From Aplectana chamaeleonis (Eukaryota > Nematoda > Chromadorea > Rhabditida > Cosmocercidae), in NCBI GenBank assembly GCA_029168955.1, contig JAPDOI010001335.1:1-64000 (forward strand): 64,000 nucleotides of DNA, in the 5' to 3' direction. The notes beneath the pieces were generated by a model. That model saw only the letters and a list, made by a program, of their open reading frames with translations, searched no databases and was not told the origin of the DNA. Of the stretch, positions 48,857 through 59,083 are shown one piece after another. The position numbers and the translations under genes are program-made. Numbering within the stretch: position 1 is the stretch's first letter; each line of letters begins with the position of its first letter.

Positions 48857-49340
48857 CACGCGACCGCACAATCGCCTTTTTCCTTGACGTGAACTGCAGA
48901 TAAGAAGATGAAAAGACCAAAAGCAAAATCAAAACCATCGCTTTGGAGTGGCCATTCTATCCGGATTTCAATCGAAACTCCAACAGACGCACATTTTGAC
49001 TACAGTGAGATGCTTCATCCCGATCCTGTCCTAATATATATTTGCCTTACTTTGTGTACATGTGCGGCTATTTGCGCGTGTGTGAGAATGAACGGAAATT
49101 CGGTCACTATGTTTCCAGGAATGGTGCTATTTGGTTTGTTATTTTTGTGATGTGTACTGATAACATTATATTCCTATATAAAGGTATGCTATGGGGATTC
49201 ATGAGCAGCTGCGGGTGCGGTAGGAGTAGGCTGTGAGTTCTCAGTGCCGGTTCACACCTAGAGAACATGACAGATGAGGGAGGGTAAAGAATTCATAAAA
49301 AAGGGATAAGGGGAAGCAAGGAACGGTTGGGGAACTGAAA
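48857..49340. other. Unassigned; possible two-helix open frame
   Basis: An 80-codon plus-strand frame at 48908-49150 has two hydrophobic stretches (LIYICLTLCTCAAICACV and VTMFPGMVLFGLLFL) that could be membrane segments. No family is recognised. Nothing else is visible. Confidence 0.3.
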
Positions 49341-49483
49341 CCTATCTCTCTCTCTCTCAGATGAGTCCGGGCGGAGCAAGCAGCAAAGCGGTCGTTTATG
49401 GCAAAATATAACAGTTATAGGGAGATTTTGACATGATAAGTTCGATAACCCTTGTTTTGACCGGCTCAAAAGGAGAGAGAAGG
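49341..49483. mobile_element. Small structured element family E, copy 2
   Basis: The interior matches copy 1: GATGAGTCCGGGCGGAGCAA, ATGGCAAAATATAACAGT, GATTTTGACATGA, ACCGGCTCAAAA. The outer arms are quite different, CCTATCTCTCTCTCTC against GAGAGAGAAGG, yet are still complementary to each other. Confidence 0.7.
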
Positions 49484-49564
49484 ATTATATGTAGACGGCG
49501 AACAGGATCACTTGGAGAGCAATTATTATCGAGATGTGATAAGATAGTGACAGTACCACTATAA

Positions 49565-50099
49565 GGCCCCGGTCAGACTGCTGAGTCCGACTGAGTCCGG
49601 GGTGGAAAAACCTGCTGAGTCCCACTGAGTCCGGTTGCCCCCAGCGCCAACCAACTCCTCTGCGAAACACGCAATTGATAGTGACGATTATCCCCTCAGC
49701 TGTGAATCCGAACGTGTTTGGTGGCTGATTTTTCTTGTTTTCAACATGTCTGAATCTGATTTCCGTATCAGCAGCAGGTGGGGCAGAGCGCAGACGACGA
49801 GAATCGAGATGCGGCGGGACTCGGCAGGTCGCAGTCGGCCGAAAAAAATGCACCCAAATCACGTGAGAAACTCCTATATCGACCGGGTGGGGTGAGGACG
49901 ATTTCGGTGGGACTCAGTCGGTGCATTGGCCCCGTCCTTCTACGCATGAGAACCATCATTATCGACCAGGGGGATTGCGGTGGGCATCAGACGGTCGCAG
50001 TCGGACACAGCGTGTTGATTTTTTTGCACCCGTCTTCCACGAATTCGATGCGTATCGACCCGGTGGGACTCAGTAGATCCACCGACTATGACGGGGGCC
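49565..50099. mobile_element. TAA-site MITE family D, copy 2
   Basis: The ends GGCCCCGGTCAGACTG and GACTATGACGGGGGCC are inverted; TAA flanks both sides (49562-49564, 50100-50102). Sequence follows copy 1 (33919-34466) almost throughout, with a few small indels and substitutions; copy 1 has an extra repeat of GAGTCCG words near the left end. Confidence 0.88.
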
Positions 50100-50424
50100 T
50101 AAGGCTGATATCCCATAAAGGTCTGAGTAGGTGAGAGAGTGGTAATGGTGGAGCAAAGATGGGAACTGATGGGGTGAAGGGAAAGTTCTTTGGTAGAATT
50201 TCCGATTCGCTTCAGAAGTTCCAAATTGAAGCGTGTTATTGTACGGATGGACTAATAGTCAAGAAAACCGACTAATGATAGTGAGGCTTTGTGTGAATGG
50301 ATGAGATTTCTTTCCGAATCCGTGGCACAATTATCGATGGATTTTCTCCACAATGTGGAGTTCTGTCGTTCTAGGAGCCGAATTCCGGTCCGCACTTGCG
50401 CACTACGGCTGTTGCATCACGCAA

Positions 50425-52224
50425 CAAAATCATAATCAAATGTCAATGAATGAGTCAAATGATAACCATTCCTTCTTTAGATTCATCAACTCTAAACTCC
50501 GAGAAAAACCAGGTGTTGGGGTCCTTAAAAGCCCTAGTGGCACATTGGTGAGGAATGCTGGGAATAAAGCTGAGTTGTTGGCGGACGTTTTTCAAGAGTC
50601 GTTTTCTGACTCATCTCCGGTGGATACTCGACCTGTCTCCAATTGTTTCGCCGTTATGGCCGATTCCTGTTGGTTTCACAAGGACGAGATTATCAAGGAA
50701 CTTCTAGCCTGGCCTTCATCCAATTCTGTGACTCCCGACGCCTTACCACTTAGCTTCATCAAGCAGGTCGTTCTTGATATTGCAGGTCCTTTGGAGTACA
50801 TTTTCAATCTGAGCTTTATGTCTGGAGAGGTCCCCCTCAAATGGAGGCAATCGTTTGTTACCCCTATTCCAAAAAAACCCCCTTTCACTGACCCTGCTAA
50901 TTTCAGGCCAATCAGTATAACATCTATCTTCTCACGGCTGTTCGAAAAAATTCTCAAAAAACGAATCGTAACTCATTTGGAATCAAATCAGGTTATCTCT
51001 CCCTTCCAGCATGGTTTCCAGGAAGGTAAATCTACTGTGACGTCATCTATTGAAGCGCTTAATAAATGGACAGCTCTTCTTGACGATGGAAAGAGTGTAG
51101 ACGTTATCTATTTTGATTTTGCCAAAGCTTTTGATAAGGTTCCCCATGACAAGTTGTTGCAAAAACTTTTGATGGTTGGGATTCATCCTCGAATAGTTAC
51201 ATAGATACGTTCATTCCTAACTGATAGGACGTTCTCGGTCTGTATAGACTCTTCTCGGTCGATTCCAAGACCAGTCCTGAGCGGTGTGCCCCAAGGGGGG
51301 GTATTGTCTCCCATCCTTTTCAACATTTACACTCACGAAATCGCCGGTCTTATCGGTTCCTGTGGCACCGGTTTCAGTGCATTTGCGGACGATATCAAGA
51401 TCTACCTGGACGTCTCCCAACCAGAGAATTGTATCTTACTGCAGCAGTCTATTGACATTGTTAGTACTTGGTCCCGTGATTGGAATCTCCCATTGGCAAA
51501 GGAAAAGACGAAGGTTCTCCACTTGGGTCATAGCAATGCTAACAGTAAATATATTGTCGATGGTTGTAAGATCCAGGAAGTTGATGAAATAACTGATCTA
51601 GGGTTCATTATTGCTACAAGTCTGAGTTTTGATAAGCACTGTGAATCTATCGCGAAGAAAGCGACTTTTGCAATGAATAATATTTTTAGAGGTTTGTCAA
51701 CTTGCAATCCATCTGTGCTTATCAATGCTTATACCACGTATGTAAGGCCTCTACTCGAGTACGGTACCCCGGTTTTCAACCCCGCCAAACTCAAGAATAT
51801 AAACAGATTGGAAAAGATACAGAACAAAATTACTAGAAGAGTTCTGATCAGACAGTATGGCTTTATCTATGGGCAAATGCCTTCCGCTGCTGACAGAAAC
51901 GAACTCTTTAGACTCGAGCCTCTGATTCTCAGAAGGAAGAAAAATGACCTATTTCTCTTCCATCAAATCCTTTTCAACGTAAACTTTGGTCTAAGGCCTG
52001 GGAATTTCGTAAGAACGAGAGACTCTGTCACTCGGGGAGGGCCGATAAAATTCCATCGCACCGTGTCTAACCTTGAATGTCGACGCTGCTTTTTCACGAA
52101 TAGGGTTATTCCATTATTCGAGGATCTCAGTAGAAATGATAATATTCCTGTCGAATTTGGTGCCTTCAAAAACTTGGTACGAGTAAAACTGGCTCCTGGG
52201 GGGCAGCCGAGTATCCCTCCGTAG
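50425..52224 (+). pseudogene. LINE reverse transcriptase, one in-frame stop
   Basis: A reverse transcriptase that in an intact LINE copies its own RNA at the insertion site. Blocks in order are NFRPISITSIFSRLFEKIL (about 50908-50964), FQEGKST (from about 51016), DVIYFDFAKAFDKVPHDKLL with the first catalytic Asp (about 51098-51157), SGVPQGGVLSPILFNIYTHE, FADD (51382-51393, catalytic Asp pair), the WNLPLAKEKTKVLHLG block and LGFIIATSLSFDKH. The frame continues unbroken to 52224 except for a TAG at 51202-51204, a site where related enzymes usually have Trp. The first codons of the open frame, before about 50425, come from the flanking inverted repeat, not the LINE. Only one disabling change means the copy is fairly young. 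Confidence 0.88.
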
Positions 52225-52392
52225 CGCTTGGATTACTCGAAATCCTGCTCTTCTCTTTTGACTTTTGTTCGTTCCAGTTGGTTACAATGTTTACATCTTT
52301 GTCCACTTCATTTGAGGTTGTTTTTTTGTCTCATTTTTTCTTTTTTCTTTCACATGAGTGTAAACTTGTGTAATAAATAAATAAATAAATAC

Positions 52393-52396
<4 letters not shown>
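50425..52396 (+). mobile_element. 5'-truncated LINE of the CR1/jockey group
   Basis: The copy starts inside the protein region just before the reverse transcriptase, with no endonuclease domain, as expected from incomplete target-primed reverse transcription. After the coding part come about 150 bp of untranslated sequence and a tail of TAAA repeats (52371-52391), which then merges into a TA microsatellite. No clear target duplication was found because both sides are repetitive. Confidence 0.8.
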
Positions 52397-52460
<64 letters not shown>

Positions 52461-52462
52461 TA
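52397..52462. repeat. TA microsatellite after the LINE tail
   Basis: About 30 TA repeats with one CA-containing interruption (TACACATATATATAATC). It directly follows the TAAA tail and probably grew from it. Confidence 0.9.
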
Positions 52463-52735
52463 TAATCATGATGGGAGAAAGGTGAATCATGCCGGGACCA
52501 CGTGGTCCCTGCATGAGTTAACACCGCGTTGTGATGCAGCAGCCGTAGTCCGCACATGCGGACCGGAATTTGGCTCTGAGAAAGACAGTACACATAAACG
52601 AGAAATCGAACACCTCATAAAGTTGCGAGTTTAGTTCTCAGAGGCAGTGTAAGTGTGCATATTCACAAGTACGCCGCGAAGCGGCGTGGGGATGCACTGT
52701 ACTTCTTCCGAATCGAATGATCGGATGAGTATCCG

Positions 52736-52875
52736 ACTGTTTCAGTCGTATACAAAAGAAGTCGGATATTCGAAAACATCCGATATCCGACTATAGTCGA
52801 AAAGTCGAATATTCGAAAGGGTTATATCCGACTACAGTCGAAACGTCGGATATTCGGATAGTTCAAAATCCGAAT
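52736..52875. repeat. Cluster of palindromic TCGAATATTCGA / CGACTATAGTCG words
   Basis: About three diverged units built of two short palindromes, one around GAATATTC and one around CGACTATAGTCG. The same words make the tidier tandem array at 55010-55203. Confidence 0.7.
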
Positions 52876-53420
52876 ATTGTCGCAAAGTTGGATCTCACAA
52901 CCTGACTACAAAAAAACTTCTTGTCAATCACACTCCTCGAAAATAATTACGCTCATCCGGGAATCTGTATTTGATTCTATTTATTAATTGAAACACGATT
53001 TTTATGTATATTTGCTTTTGGAAGAACCTTTGTGTTTGTGGGTGTAGGTCAGATGGTAGCGATTTTTTAAGAAACCTTATTGATGTTGCTGACAAACTTC
53101 TGCTATTTGTTGGACGACTACGGTGATTGTCCAAACAAGAGGCACCATATTTTCTTGCGACCGATGGATCGTTGTGGGCACCCTTCTGTGCGTCTGCCAA
53201 GTCTTCCTTTCGTATTCAACAGCTCATAACTCTGCCCATGGGTAGCAAAGTGCCTTCAAGGGAGCGGCCTGTTACGCCCTCTAATTCCGTAGCGCAGGAA
53301 TTTTCGGGTCCTCGCGACGCTCGCTAAAACCCACTTATACTGCATCGAAGGTGTAAGGGTGCAAGCTCTAGGGACACTCCACGTAAAAAACAAAGGCGAA
53401 GTTCTCTATTCCGATCTCGC
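52876..53420. other. No recognised gene
   Basis: No family motif, RNA gene or paired transposon ends seen. Open frames are under 95 codons. Confidence 0.4.
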
Positions 53421-53471
53421 TGTCGCTAAGCCCGTGAATTCTCACCTTAATTGTTGCGAGAATTTATGGGC

Positions 53472-53976
53472 CAGGGTTGGGCAGGCTTGCGACATTTCGC
53501 AACGGGGGAGGTCGTAAAAATTCCGGCAATTTTTGAACAAAAATGAAAATTTGAGGGGGGGTGGGCTCGTAAAATTTTTGGAAAAAATTGCGCTTATCTT
53601 CCAACCACTTGGAAAGGTAGAATGAGGTAGGAGTAGTAAGTCGAGTAGTAAGTGGTGAGTAAATTCATTTTTTTTTCAAATTCCTTCACAAGCCTATCCA
53701 TGAAAAATAACCGTTGCGTCGGTACCTCCGGGTTGTAACTGTGGCTCAACGCCGGTCCCAACGAGGATTGACTTCAAAAAGGAATAACTCTGCGAAGGTA
53801 GCGAGTTATGTGGACTTCAAGATGTCAAATTAAAGAGATTTAGTTTTAAATATAGGGGCCACGATTTGGTCGTGAAAATTTTTTCATCCCAAGAAAAGGG
53901 GGGGGGTTGTGAAAATTTTGTCCACAGAGGGATCGTAAAATTTTGGTCACCGGCCGCAACAGCCTGCTCAACCATG
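53472..53976. mobile_element. hAT MITE with perfect 8-bp target duplication
   Basis: The ends CAGGGTTGGGCAGGC and GCCTGCTCAACCATG are inverted repeats. TTATGGGC is duplicated exactly (53464-53471, 53977-53984). The inner ends carry TCGTAAAAATT and GGTCGTAAAA words. Removing the element and one TTATGGGC restores a hairpin: GTCGCTAAGCCC at about 53423 against GGGCTTAGCGAC, so it landed in the arm of an existing inverted repeat. No gene inside. Confidence 0.9.
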
Positions 53977-53984
53977 TTATGGGC

Positions 53985-54976
53985 TTAGCGACAGCCTGTG
54001 TTGAACAGCGATCTCATCTCGCGTTGGCTGTGCTGAACGCATGGATGCCGTTCGTAGTGCTGGTCCAGTCCTCTCGCGAATCGATTACTCGATACTCTGT
54101 GGCTGATCGTGGAGGGTGACCCCGAACCGCTCTCTGGAAGACCGTGCCAACGATACATTTGACTACGGGGATGCTGCAGGACGTGGGAAGAAACGCCAGT
54201 GCGGTCGATCGCAGCGGAGATCGCCCTATAGTACTGATCAGGACAGGGTGGATCGATCAGAGCGAGAATCTTCCACTCTTTTTCCCGCATTCTCGGCAAG
54301 AATTTCCGTAGTTCTTGAAGGTGGCGTAGCTGAAATTCCACCAACTGGGGCTAATATGTCCGTAGTTTACGTAAATTCTCGCGATAAAATTAGACTGGAT
54401 ACCTCCAAAACCCTGAGAATCTCATGTACTCGTGTGAGGCATTTCGCGACCCGTCGGCAGAGAACAGATTCTCCCAGGAAGAATTATTTCTAGCAACTTT
54501 TTCCAAACTTCTATGTTTTTACGTTGTTCCCAAACTGTAGAGGAACTTGTCTTTACGGTAGTAGAACTCTGAACATGTGACATTTCACAGCAAATCAAAA
54601 TATAATAGGCTCTCTACCGCAATAATCAACTTCAAAAACAAGGTTACGTATAGAATCAACCTAATTTCTTTACAAGAAAATCGGACAGCTCTGACTGATC
54701 GGCAAACGAATTCTTTGCGGACTGCCTTTTTCACATCTAAAATGAAGAATATATCGCGCTAGCAGTATTTTGCTACGGAAACTCCGCCAGATATAAGCTC
54801 TTACCACGGAGCCTGTAGCAAATACTATACGGCACGCCTAAACATCCGCCAAGCAGCCATATCGGTCTGATTTTGGTTTGAAAAATGATGCTTTAATCTG
54901 TCAGAACGCCCGCGAGTGGATGAGTGAGAAATCGACGTGTTTTCATGCAAAAAAAAGTTACTTGCACTTGAATTTT
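53985..54976. other. Unassigned sequence
   Basis: A minus-strand open frame of 119 codons at 53985-54344 shows no motif I recognise. The rest is AT-rich without paired ends. Confidence 0.35.
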
Positions 54977-55009
54977 TTCATAGTCGGATAAAAAAGTCGA
55001 CTTTTTATT

Positions 55010-55203
55010 CGAAAAGTCGAATATTCGAAAAAGTCTCATATCCGACTACAGTCGAAAAGCCGAATATTCGAAAAAGTGCGATATCCGACTATAGTCAAAA
55101 AGTCGAATATTCGAAAAAGTGCGATATCCGACTATAGTCGAAAAGTCGAATATTCGAAAAAGTGCGATATCCGACTATAGTCGAAAAGTCGAATATTCGA
55201 GAT
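55010..55203. repeat. 43-bp tandem repeat, about 4.5 copies
   Basis: Each unit contains AAAAGTCGAATATTCGAAAA then AGTGCGATATCCGACTATAG. The last three units are nearly identical. Every unit contains the palindromes TCGAATATTCGA and CGACTATAGTCG. Related degenerate words occur at 52736-52875 and around 55650-55880. Confidence 0.9.
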
Positions 55204-55205
55204 GA

Positions 55206-57040
55206 ATTTCTTTTGGAACAAGTATAGTGTGCACGTTAGTCTAAAAATGTGTGTAATGATTACTGAGCCTCTAATTTCAATGCTAACTGAATTACTCCAA
55301 TACTTTCAGTCATTTTAAGGCTAGTGAAGGAAGAGCCTAGGGTGGAATATAGGCGAACCACGATATAAACAATGCCTCAATATCCCGGGAAAAATAAACT
55401 AATAGAAGATGACAGCCATGACGTTTCAGTCATTATATGCGTATTTCACTCAACAATGAAACACACGAAAAGGATAGTAATTTTCACTTTCTCCAAACGG
55501 ATTGGAACTAAAATCAGCCCATCAAAAATCCGGTCGGATCGGAACTTCATTCCAGTTATTCGTGTTTGAAGTTGGCTAATGAATTGTACATAATGGATTA
55601 AACTATTTCAAGCAAAATGTACCTGAGCAGCACATAGACTTAGGACCGAATGAAATAAATATTCGAATATTCGTTTCACCCATGGATTTAGAATTTTGGG
55701 CTTTTTTAAAGCCTCGATTCACTAGGGAAACTAAAATATTCATTTTTTAATCGATTAACTCTGGAAAGTAAACTATTCGGTTTTCCGAGTAATCGATTCA
55801 CCCGGGTACTCCGAAATTTTCGAGTATTCGGTTGGTTAGAAAAACCGAGAAGCTGAATATTCCGCCACTTTCGCGTCACGACACTCGAATATTCAGCCAC
55901 TTAGGAAAAAATGTTTTTCAACAAAATGTTCATCCTAATTCGGATATCCAAACATATGTTCTGGATATTCATTCAGATCGGATAGAGAAGAGGATTTGGA
56001 TATTAATCGCTCGTTCATGAAAACTGATACTTTCCGAAATTTCGAAAGAGCGAAATTCGAGAAATTCATTCATTCGTCACTCGGAAAAATTAAAAAGGCC
56101 TCAGTTGAATAATTCCTTCCTTCAAGAACTTAAAAAAAGCATTATTCGAATCCATTTATTTATTCAGGTTGTTCAAAAAATGCAATGTCCGAACTGTTCA
56201 TTCATTCGAAGACAAAAATCGAATTCCTATGTCCTCGTGTTTTCGCCCAAGTGCTGCACATCTACTCAGGTGAGATATGTATATGATGGTAAGAATACAA
56301 CAGAGGAAGAAAAAGTGTCTACTGAACTGCATTCACTGTCCTCTACAACACATCTCCTTTTAACTTGATGGATTTCGAGGTCAGAACAGAGTGAATAACA
56401 TTATGCCGCTTTTGTCACATATTGGCCGGAATTTTCATCAAAAATAAAAACGAAAAACATATGATTCGCATTATTTTTCTAAGAAGCCGTGACACAGATA
56501 TCGCTCTCTTACAATAAGGAGGAAAGCGATTGCTTCTCTTTTGTATTTTTCAATTTTCACAGAACAACCTCTCCGCTTCTATTATATAAAATCACAGCTG
56601 CGTCGCGGCTTCCCAAAAGATGTTGGTGATCAATACGCAGAAATTTCATTGTAGCACGGTCGCTCTCGCTCGAACAGTGGCGGCCGAACTTGTCGAAATT
56701 TAAAAAAAAACTACAATTGGACCTCGATTTCGTGTTCAGGACCCCAGGAACACCGCCACGGCAGGGATACATGAACGCAAACCTTGGGCTACAGTTGAGT
56801 TTGTCTCCAAAGTTTACATGCTATTTTCGCAGCGAACCCAGCTGTAGCCCATGGTTTGGCGCTCATGAATCACAACCCAGAAAAAAATTTGAGCCTATTC
56901 CAAAATATTTTTCTGAAACCCCTGTAAATTGCTTGGTGGGAACCTGAGCGCACAACTTAGGAAACTCGCTTAACTAGGTTCAGAGCTAAATACATAGATT
57001 TTAAAACGTCATTGGAAATAGACTATGCAAAATCTCTAGT
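55206..57040. other. No confident gene; AT-rich with degenerate repeat words
   Basis: Scattered TTCGAATATTCG-type words up to about 55930. A plus-strand frame at 56105-56368 (87 codons) contains a CPNCSF sequence but no recognisable zinc-finger spacing. Nothing else supported. Confidence 0.35.
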
Positions 57041-57164
57041 GAGCTGTCGATTTCGATTATCACCAGTAGCGGAGCGGTAGGCTTCGATGAAATATAACTA
57101 ATGACAAGGAGGCTCCGACGAAGAAGTCACCGCTCCGCTCTGTGATGATCGAAAACAGGAGCTT
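57041..57164. mobile_element. Small structured element family E, copy 3 (diverged)
   Basis: Arms of 23 bp (left ends CGATTTCGATTATCAC, right starts GTGATGATCGAAAAC) enclose GGAGCGGTAGG, GATGAAATATAACTAATGAC and AAGGAGGCTCCGACGAAG. The AGCGGT, AAATATAAC and TGACAAGG words keep the order of copies 1 and 2, but the arms are unrelated to theirs. Confidence 0.55.
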
Positions 57165-57244
57165 ACTTGAAAAGAACCAGAGTCTACATCAACTGGTGTG
57201 AATTTCGATGCAAAGGCCGTCTGCGACCAGTTGTCAATCCTTAA

Positions 57245-57796
57245 AGCCACAGTCCAAGCTCAAAATCGATTTTCCGCCTTTCAGTCTACAGTCCAAGCTC
57301 AAAATCGATTTTCCGCCTTTCAGTCTACAGTCCAAGCTCAAAATCGATTTTCCGCCTTTCAGTCTATCGTGGAGGAAATTTCACGCTGATCACAATGGTG
57401 TCTCCAGAATCGCTCAGAACTCACTACGAACTGAAATACGGCTCCTCTAAATTTTTGACTTTGAACTGGTAGAAGTTGGCGGACGAGTTGTCTCGAGCCT
57501 GTATTTTTTCGTTATTCGCAGCCATCATTCTGAATCAGGTCACAATATGGAGCCAGACCGAAAACAAAAGGAAGAACATAGATTTTGAACAAAATTATTC
57601 GCGCGTCTCTTCCCTATTGAGATCGGAAACCTGCCAGTGGGCGTTGCCCATTTTTTCTTTCAAGGGGGCGTGGTCGACTTTTTCCTAGTCTTTTCTCGCT
57701 TATTTGAGCTAACTGAGATTTCGCGCTTGGCAGGGTTGCTATAGACGGCGACCGGACCAAAATATCAACAATTACCTCTGAGCTTGGACTGTGTCT
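57245..57796. mobile_element. TTAA-site element family F, copy 2
   Basis: The left end AGCCACAGTCCAAGCTCA pairs with the right end TGAGCTTGGACTGTGTCT. Flanks are TTAA (57241-57244) and TCAA (57797-57800), a one-base-decayed duplication. It contains the family core (CACGCTGATCACAATGGTGT, TCGAGCCTGTATTTTT) and, near the left end, three identical 39-bp repeats. Copy 5 at 63444 is the same subtype in opposite orientation. Confidence 0.75.
57250..57366. repeat. Three identical 39-bp tandem repeats
   Basis: The unit CAGTCCAAGCTCAAAATCGA plus TTTTCCGCCTTTCAGTCTA occurs three times without a single difference. It starts with the terminal-repeat sequence of the host element, so the transposon end itself has been tandemly copied. 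No differences between copies implies a recent event. Confidence 0.95.
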
Positions 57797-57816
57797 TCAA
57801 GCGCTTTTCACAGTTA

Positions 57817-58434
57817 GGCGCTATTCATACTCCTCAACGCCAGCGGGGCCAATCCATCATCAGTTTCACTCCGTTTCATGTTAATAATTCCATTACTATC
57901 CTCTGCTATCGTGACGGTAAACGCGCGTACCAGGGGTCGTATTCACCAACAACCAGCCGAGGGAAGTTGGAGGGAAGCGGAAGGGATGATACCGTGAGCG
58001 GCAGAGGAACAGATCAACCCATCTTACACATGTAAGATCGAAATGCAAATTGTGTTACATATGGATATCACTGCGAAGAGATGAAGACTCCATCGCGAAG
58101 CAGTATTTTTCAGCGAAACGCTGCGGAAGATTCCGGCGGTCGCGAGGGAAGCCAAAGGAGGCGAGTCGTGGCCGCGGAGCGCGTGTTTTATACTGAATTT
58201 TCATCTCATGTTCCCTTCGCCTTCCCGGCAAGTTGATGGCGTGTTGCTTAATTTGCTTGTTTGGAAATGTTAAGGCCCACTTTTCTCCGCTCCACCATGG
58301 CGTCGCCGCTGGAGTGATCATGGTCTCCGCAAGAGCGTGACGCGCGTCACGGGCGTACAAAGTTTTCATACTCTAACGTCACGCCCTGGTGTTGCACGCG
58401 TGCCTTGCTGGCGTTGGGGAGTATGAATAGCGCC
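57817..58434. mobile_element. TTA-site MITE family A-like, copy 3
   Basis: The ends GGCGCTATTCATACTCC and GGAGTATGAATAGCGCC are inverted and extend into CAACGCCAGCG / CGCTGGCGTTG. TTA flanks both (57814-57816, 58435-58437). The end layout (GGC, TTCATA, CTCC, GC-rich arms with GACGCGCGTC) resembles family A. No gene inside. Confidence 0.85.
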
Positions 58435-58437
58435 TTA

Positions 58438-58576
58438 GCCGGACGACGCCGTCCGGCACGCTATAAGATAGGACTGCGGCGGCGGTGTGGCCCGCAGTGC
58501 GGCAGTGCGGTGTCGACCGACCGACGTCGCAGTGCGGTAAAATCAATGATACGAAGACCGAGCAAGTAATTACCGG
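58438..58576. repeat. Solo end of the GCCGGACGACGCC family
   Basis: GCCGGACGACGCCGTCCGG followed by CACGCTATAAGATAGG matches both ends of the element at 59084-60409 but no partner end is nearby. The rest is GC-rich with GCAGTGCGG repeats. Confidence 0.5.
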
Positions 58577-58580
58577 TTAA

Positions 58581-59066
58581 AGGCAGTGTCCACGATAACA
58601 ATCGTTTTTCTGTTTTTCAGCCTATCTTGAAGACGGTCCCATGCTGATTCCAACGATGCCTCTAAAATCGTACAAGACGTTCTAGGAACGGAGTTATGGT
58701 CCCTCAAGAATAAGGCTAGAGAAGCATGGTGGACGAGTTTTCCGAGGCTTGTAAATTCCCTCTTGTGCCGCCGATTTATGCTAGCTGACCTGAGTAAATA
58801 GAGAAGTCGAGAATGAAGGGAAGAACGGGGCTATTGCTCGGAAACCACCGCTCGTCTCACGATTTTAAGCTTTCATTCGTTCAAGTCGGTGGGCGGGCAA
58901 TGCGCTTTTGGGGTTTGCCTTGCGCTTAAAATGGCAACTTCGGGCTCTTTTGGGGCTCTTCCTGGCTCGTTTTCATGAGCTCTTTCGACGTTAACATTAC
59001 AGAGTGTCCCTCCACTACCCATTCCTAGTGGAATTTCAAATACTTTTTTCATCGTGAACACTGCCT
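58581..59066. mobile_element. TTAA-site element family F, copy 3
   Basis: The ends AGGCAGTGTCCACGAT and ATCGTGAACACTGCCT are inverted; TTAA flanks both (58577-58580, 59067-59070). The core GACGGTCCCATGCTGATTCC, ACGATGCCTCTAAAATCGTA and GGAGTTATGGTCCCTCA aligns with copies 1 and 2. No coding sequence. Confidence 0.85.
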
Positions 59067-59083
59067 TTAAGCCCCCCTTCGAA

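Larger units (their letters stand above)
50363..52588. repeat. 58-bp inverted arms flanking the LINE
   Basis: CCGAATTCCGGTCCGCA...CTACGGCTGTTGCATCAC (50363-50420) recurs inverted at 52531-52588 (GTGATGCAGCAGCCGTAG...GACCGGAATTTGG) with several mismatches. The LINE copy fills the space between, so it probably inserted into the loop of an older foldback element. A perfect 16-bp palindrome, GGGACCACGTGGTCCC, lies at 52494-52509. Confidence 0.65.

Noticed and set aside
53985..54344. 119-codon minus-strand frame as a gene fragment
   Set aside because: It has no known motif and starts exactly at a transposon target duplication; the evidence is too weak.
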